This document shows positions 63,553 to 64,000 of a stretch of 64,000 nucleotides of DNA, piece after piece. This DNA comes from Pseudomonas paralactis. GTDB lineage: Bacteria; Pseudomonadota; Gammaproteobacteria; Pseudomonadales; Pseudomonadaceae. The stretch covers positions 1 to 64,000 of the forward strand of contig NZ_JYLN01000003.1 in the NCBI RefSeq assembly GCF_001439735.1, given 5' to 3'. A program made the position numbers and the translations under genes. Position 1 is the stretch's first letter; each line of letters opens with the position of its first letter. The notes under the pieces are model-generated. The model ran no database searches and was not told the origin of the DNA. It was given only the letters and a program-made list of their open reading frames with translations.

Positions 63553-64000
63553 TTACAACAATGCCATCTGCCTGCCCGGTGGGCAGAATACGCTGCAATC
63601 CAGGTTGAATCCTTCGCGTCGATTCAACCCCAAACGCTTGATCGCCTTGCTGAAGCGTTGAGCCAGCAAATCGGCAAACGGCCCTTCACCCCTCATGCGT
63701 ACACCGAAGCGACTGTCATACACCTCACCGCCGCGCACCTGACGCACCAGGCTCATCACATGAGCCGCACGTTGCGGATAGTGTGCCGCCAGCCATTCCT
63801 CGAATAGCGGCGCTACCTCCAATGGCAGGCGCAGCATCATGTACGCCGCGCTTTGCGCACCGGCCGCATGAGCCTCGGTCAGCAGGCTTTCCAGCTCACT
63901 GTCGTTGATCATCGGAATCATCGGTGAGCACAACACGCCCACCGGGATACCCGCGTCGCGCATCACCCGAATGGCCCGCAATCGGGCCTTGGGCGCCGCC
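63553..64000 (-). CDS. PA0069-family radical SAM protein, 3' part (cut by window end)
   Basis: 149 codons of open frame running off the right edge. The start is outside the window and the TTG near 63981 is internal. LRAIRVMRDAGIPVGVLCSPMIPMINDSELESLLTEAHAAGAQSAAYMMLRLP is the C-terminal half of a SplB-like radical SAM barrel. The CxxxCxxC cluster site lies upstream, beyond the window. The C-terminal region with FNLDCSVFCPPGRQMALL fits the PA0069 family, whose reaction is unknown. Confidence 0.85.
   Translation of the reverse strand, partial: AAPKARLRAIRVMRDAGIPVGVLCSPMIPMINDSELESLLTEAHAAGAQSAAYMMLRLPLEVAPLFEEWLAAHYPQRAAHVMSLVRQVRGGEVYDSRFGVRMRGEGPFADLLAQRFSKAIKRLGLNRREGFNLDCSVFCPPGRQMALL

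Overview
The window looks like chromosomal core DNA of a Pseudomonas, most likely of the P. fluorescens group. The evidence is high-GC coding sequence, the alginate regulators algB-kinB, the polA-engB locus with an ErsA-type small RNA, an aa3-type cytochrome oxidase cluster, and two families of REP hairpins (GTGGGAGC...GGCTTGCC and GTAGGAGCGAGCTTGCTCGC) at gene borders. From memory of P. aeruginosa PAO1 gene order, 28.2-51.1 kb follows PA5483-PA5505 and 51.3-63.3 kb follows PA0114-PA0102. These PAO1 correspondences are recalled, not searched.

Layout. 1-450: leader and three tandem promoters of an rRNA operon that runs leftwards out of the window. 0.45-3.9 kb: glutarate/glutaryl-CoA catabolism (CoA-transferase, gcdH, divergent LysR regulator). 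4.4-8.9 kb: pntAA-pntAB-pntB proton-translocating transhydrogenase and an acetyl-CoA hydrolase/succinate CoA-transferase. 9.2-12.8 kb: a DUF1127 gene between clusters of GTACAG-type sites, then an uncharacterised envelope operon of three DUF2388 paralogues plus a DUF4105 protein with an HExxH motif. 13.2-17.2 kb: CitMHS citrate transporter, TerC, Na/Pi cotransporter. 17.3-19.8 kb: membrane-anchored M16 peptidase and DUF5924/DUF2914 protein. 19.8-23.3 kb: four-gene MCE/Mla-like lipid ABC system. 23.4-27.9 kb: SpmAB-like protein, GltP, Ivy lysozyme inhibitor with DUF1328 protein, and a small membrane protein.

28.2-36.9 kb: algB-kinB, then ampDh2 and an operon-like run of dgcH, an EEP-family hydrolase, dsbA, cytochrome c4 and a c5-like cytochrome that has lost its CxxCH. 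37.1-46.1 kb: engB, ersA sRNA, polA, DUF2782, thrB, the Zur-controlled zinc system (znuA divergent from zur-znuC-znuB) and a lipoprotein. 46.1-51.1 kb: katE and the metNIQ methionine importer.

51.3-59.8 kb: an oxidase biogenesis block on the minus strand (coxB, coxA, ctaG, coIII, SURF1, a small membrane protein, ctaA, cyoE, sco) with one oppositely oriented DUF2909 gene. 60.2-64 kb: a conserved hypothetical, a SulP transporter paired with a beta-carbonic anhydrase, and the 3' part of a radical SAM gene cut by the window end. I found no prophage, insertion sequence, CRISPR array or tRNA gene. The best leads for undescribed biology are the DUF2388x3-DUF4105 operon, the heme-site-less c5 cytochrome, and the GTACAG-site clusters.
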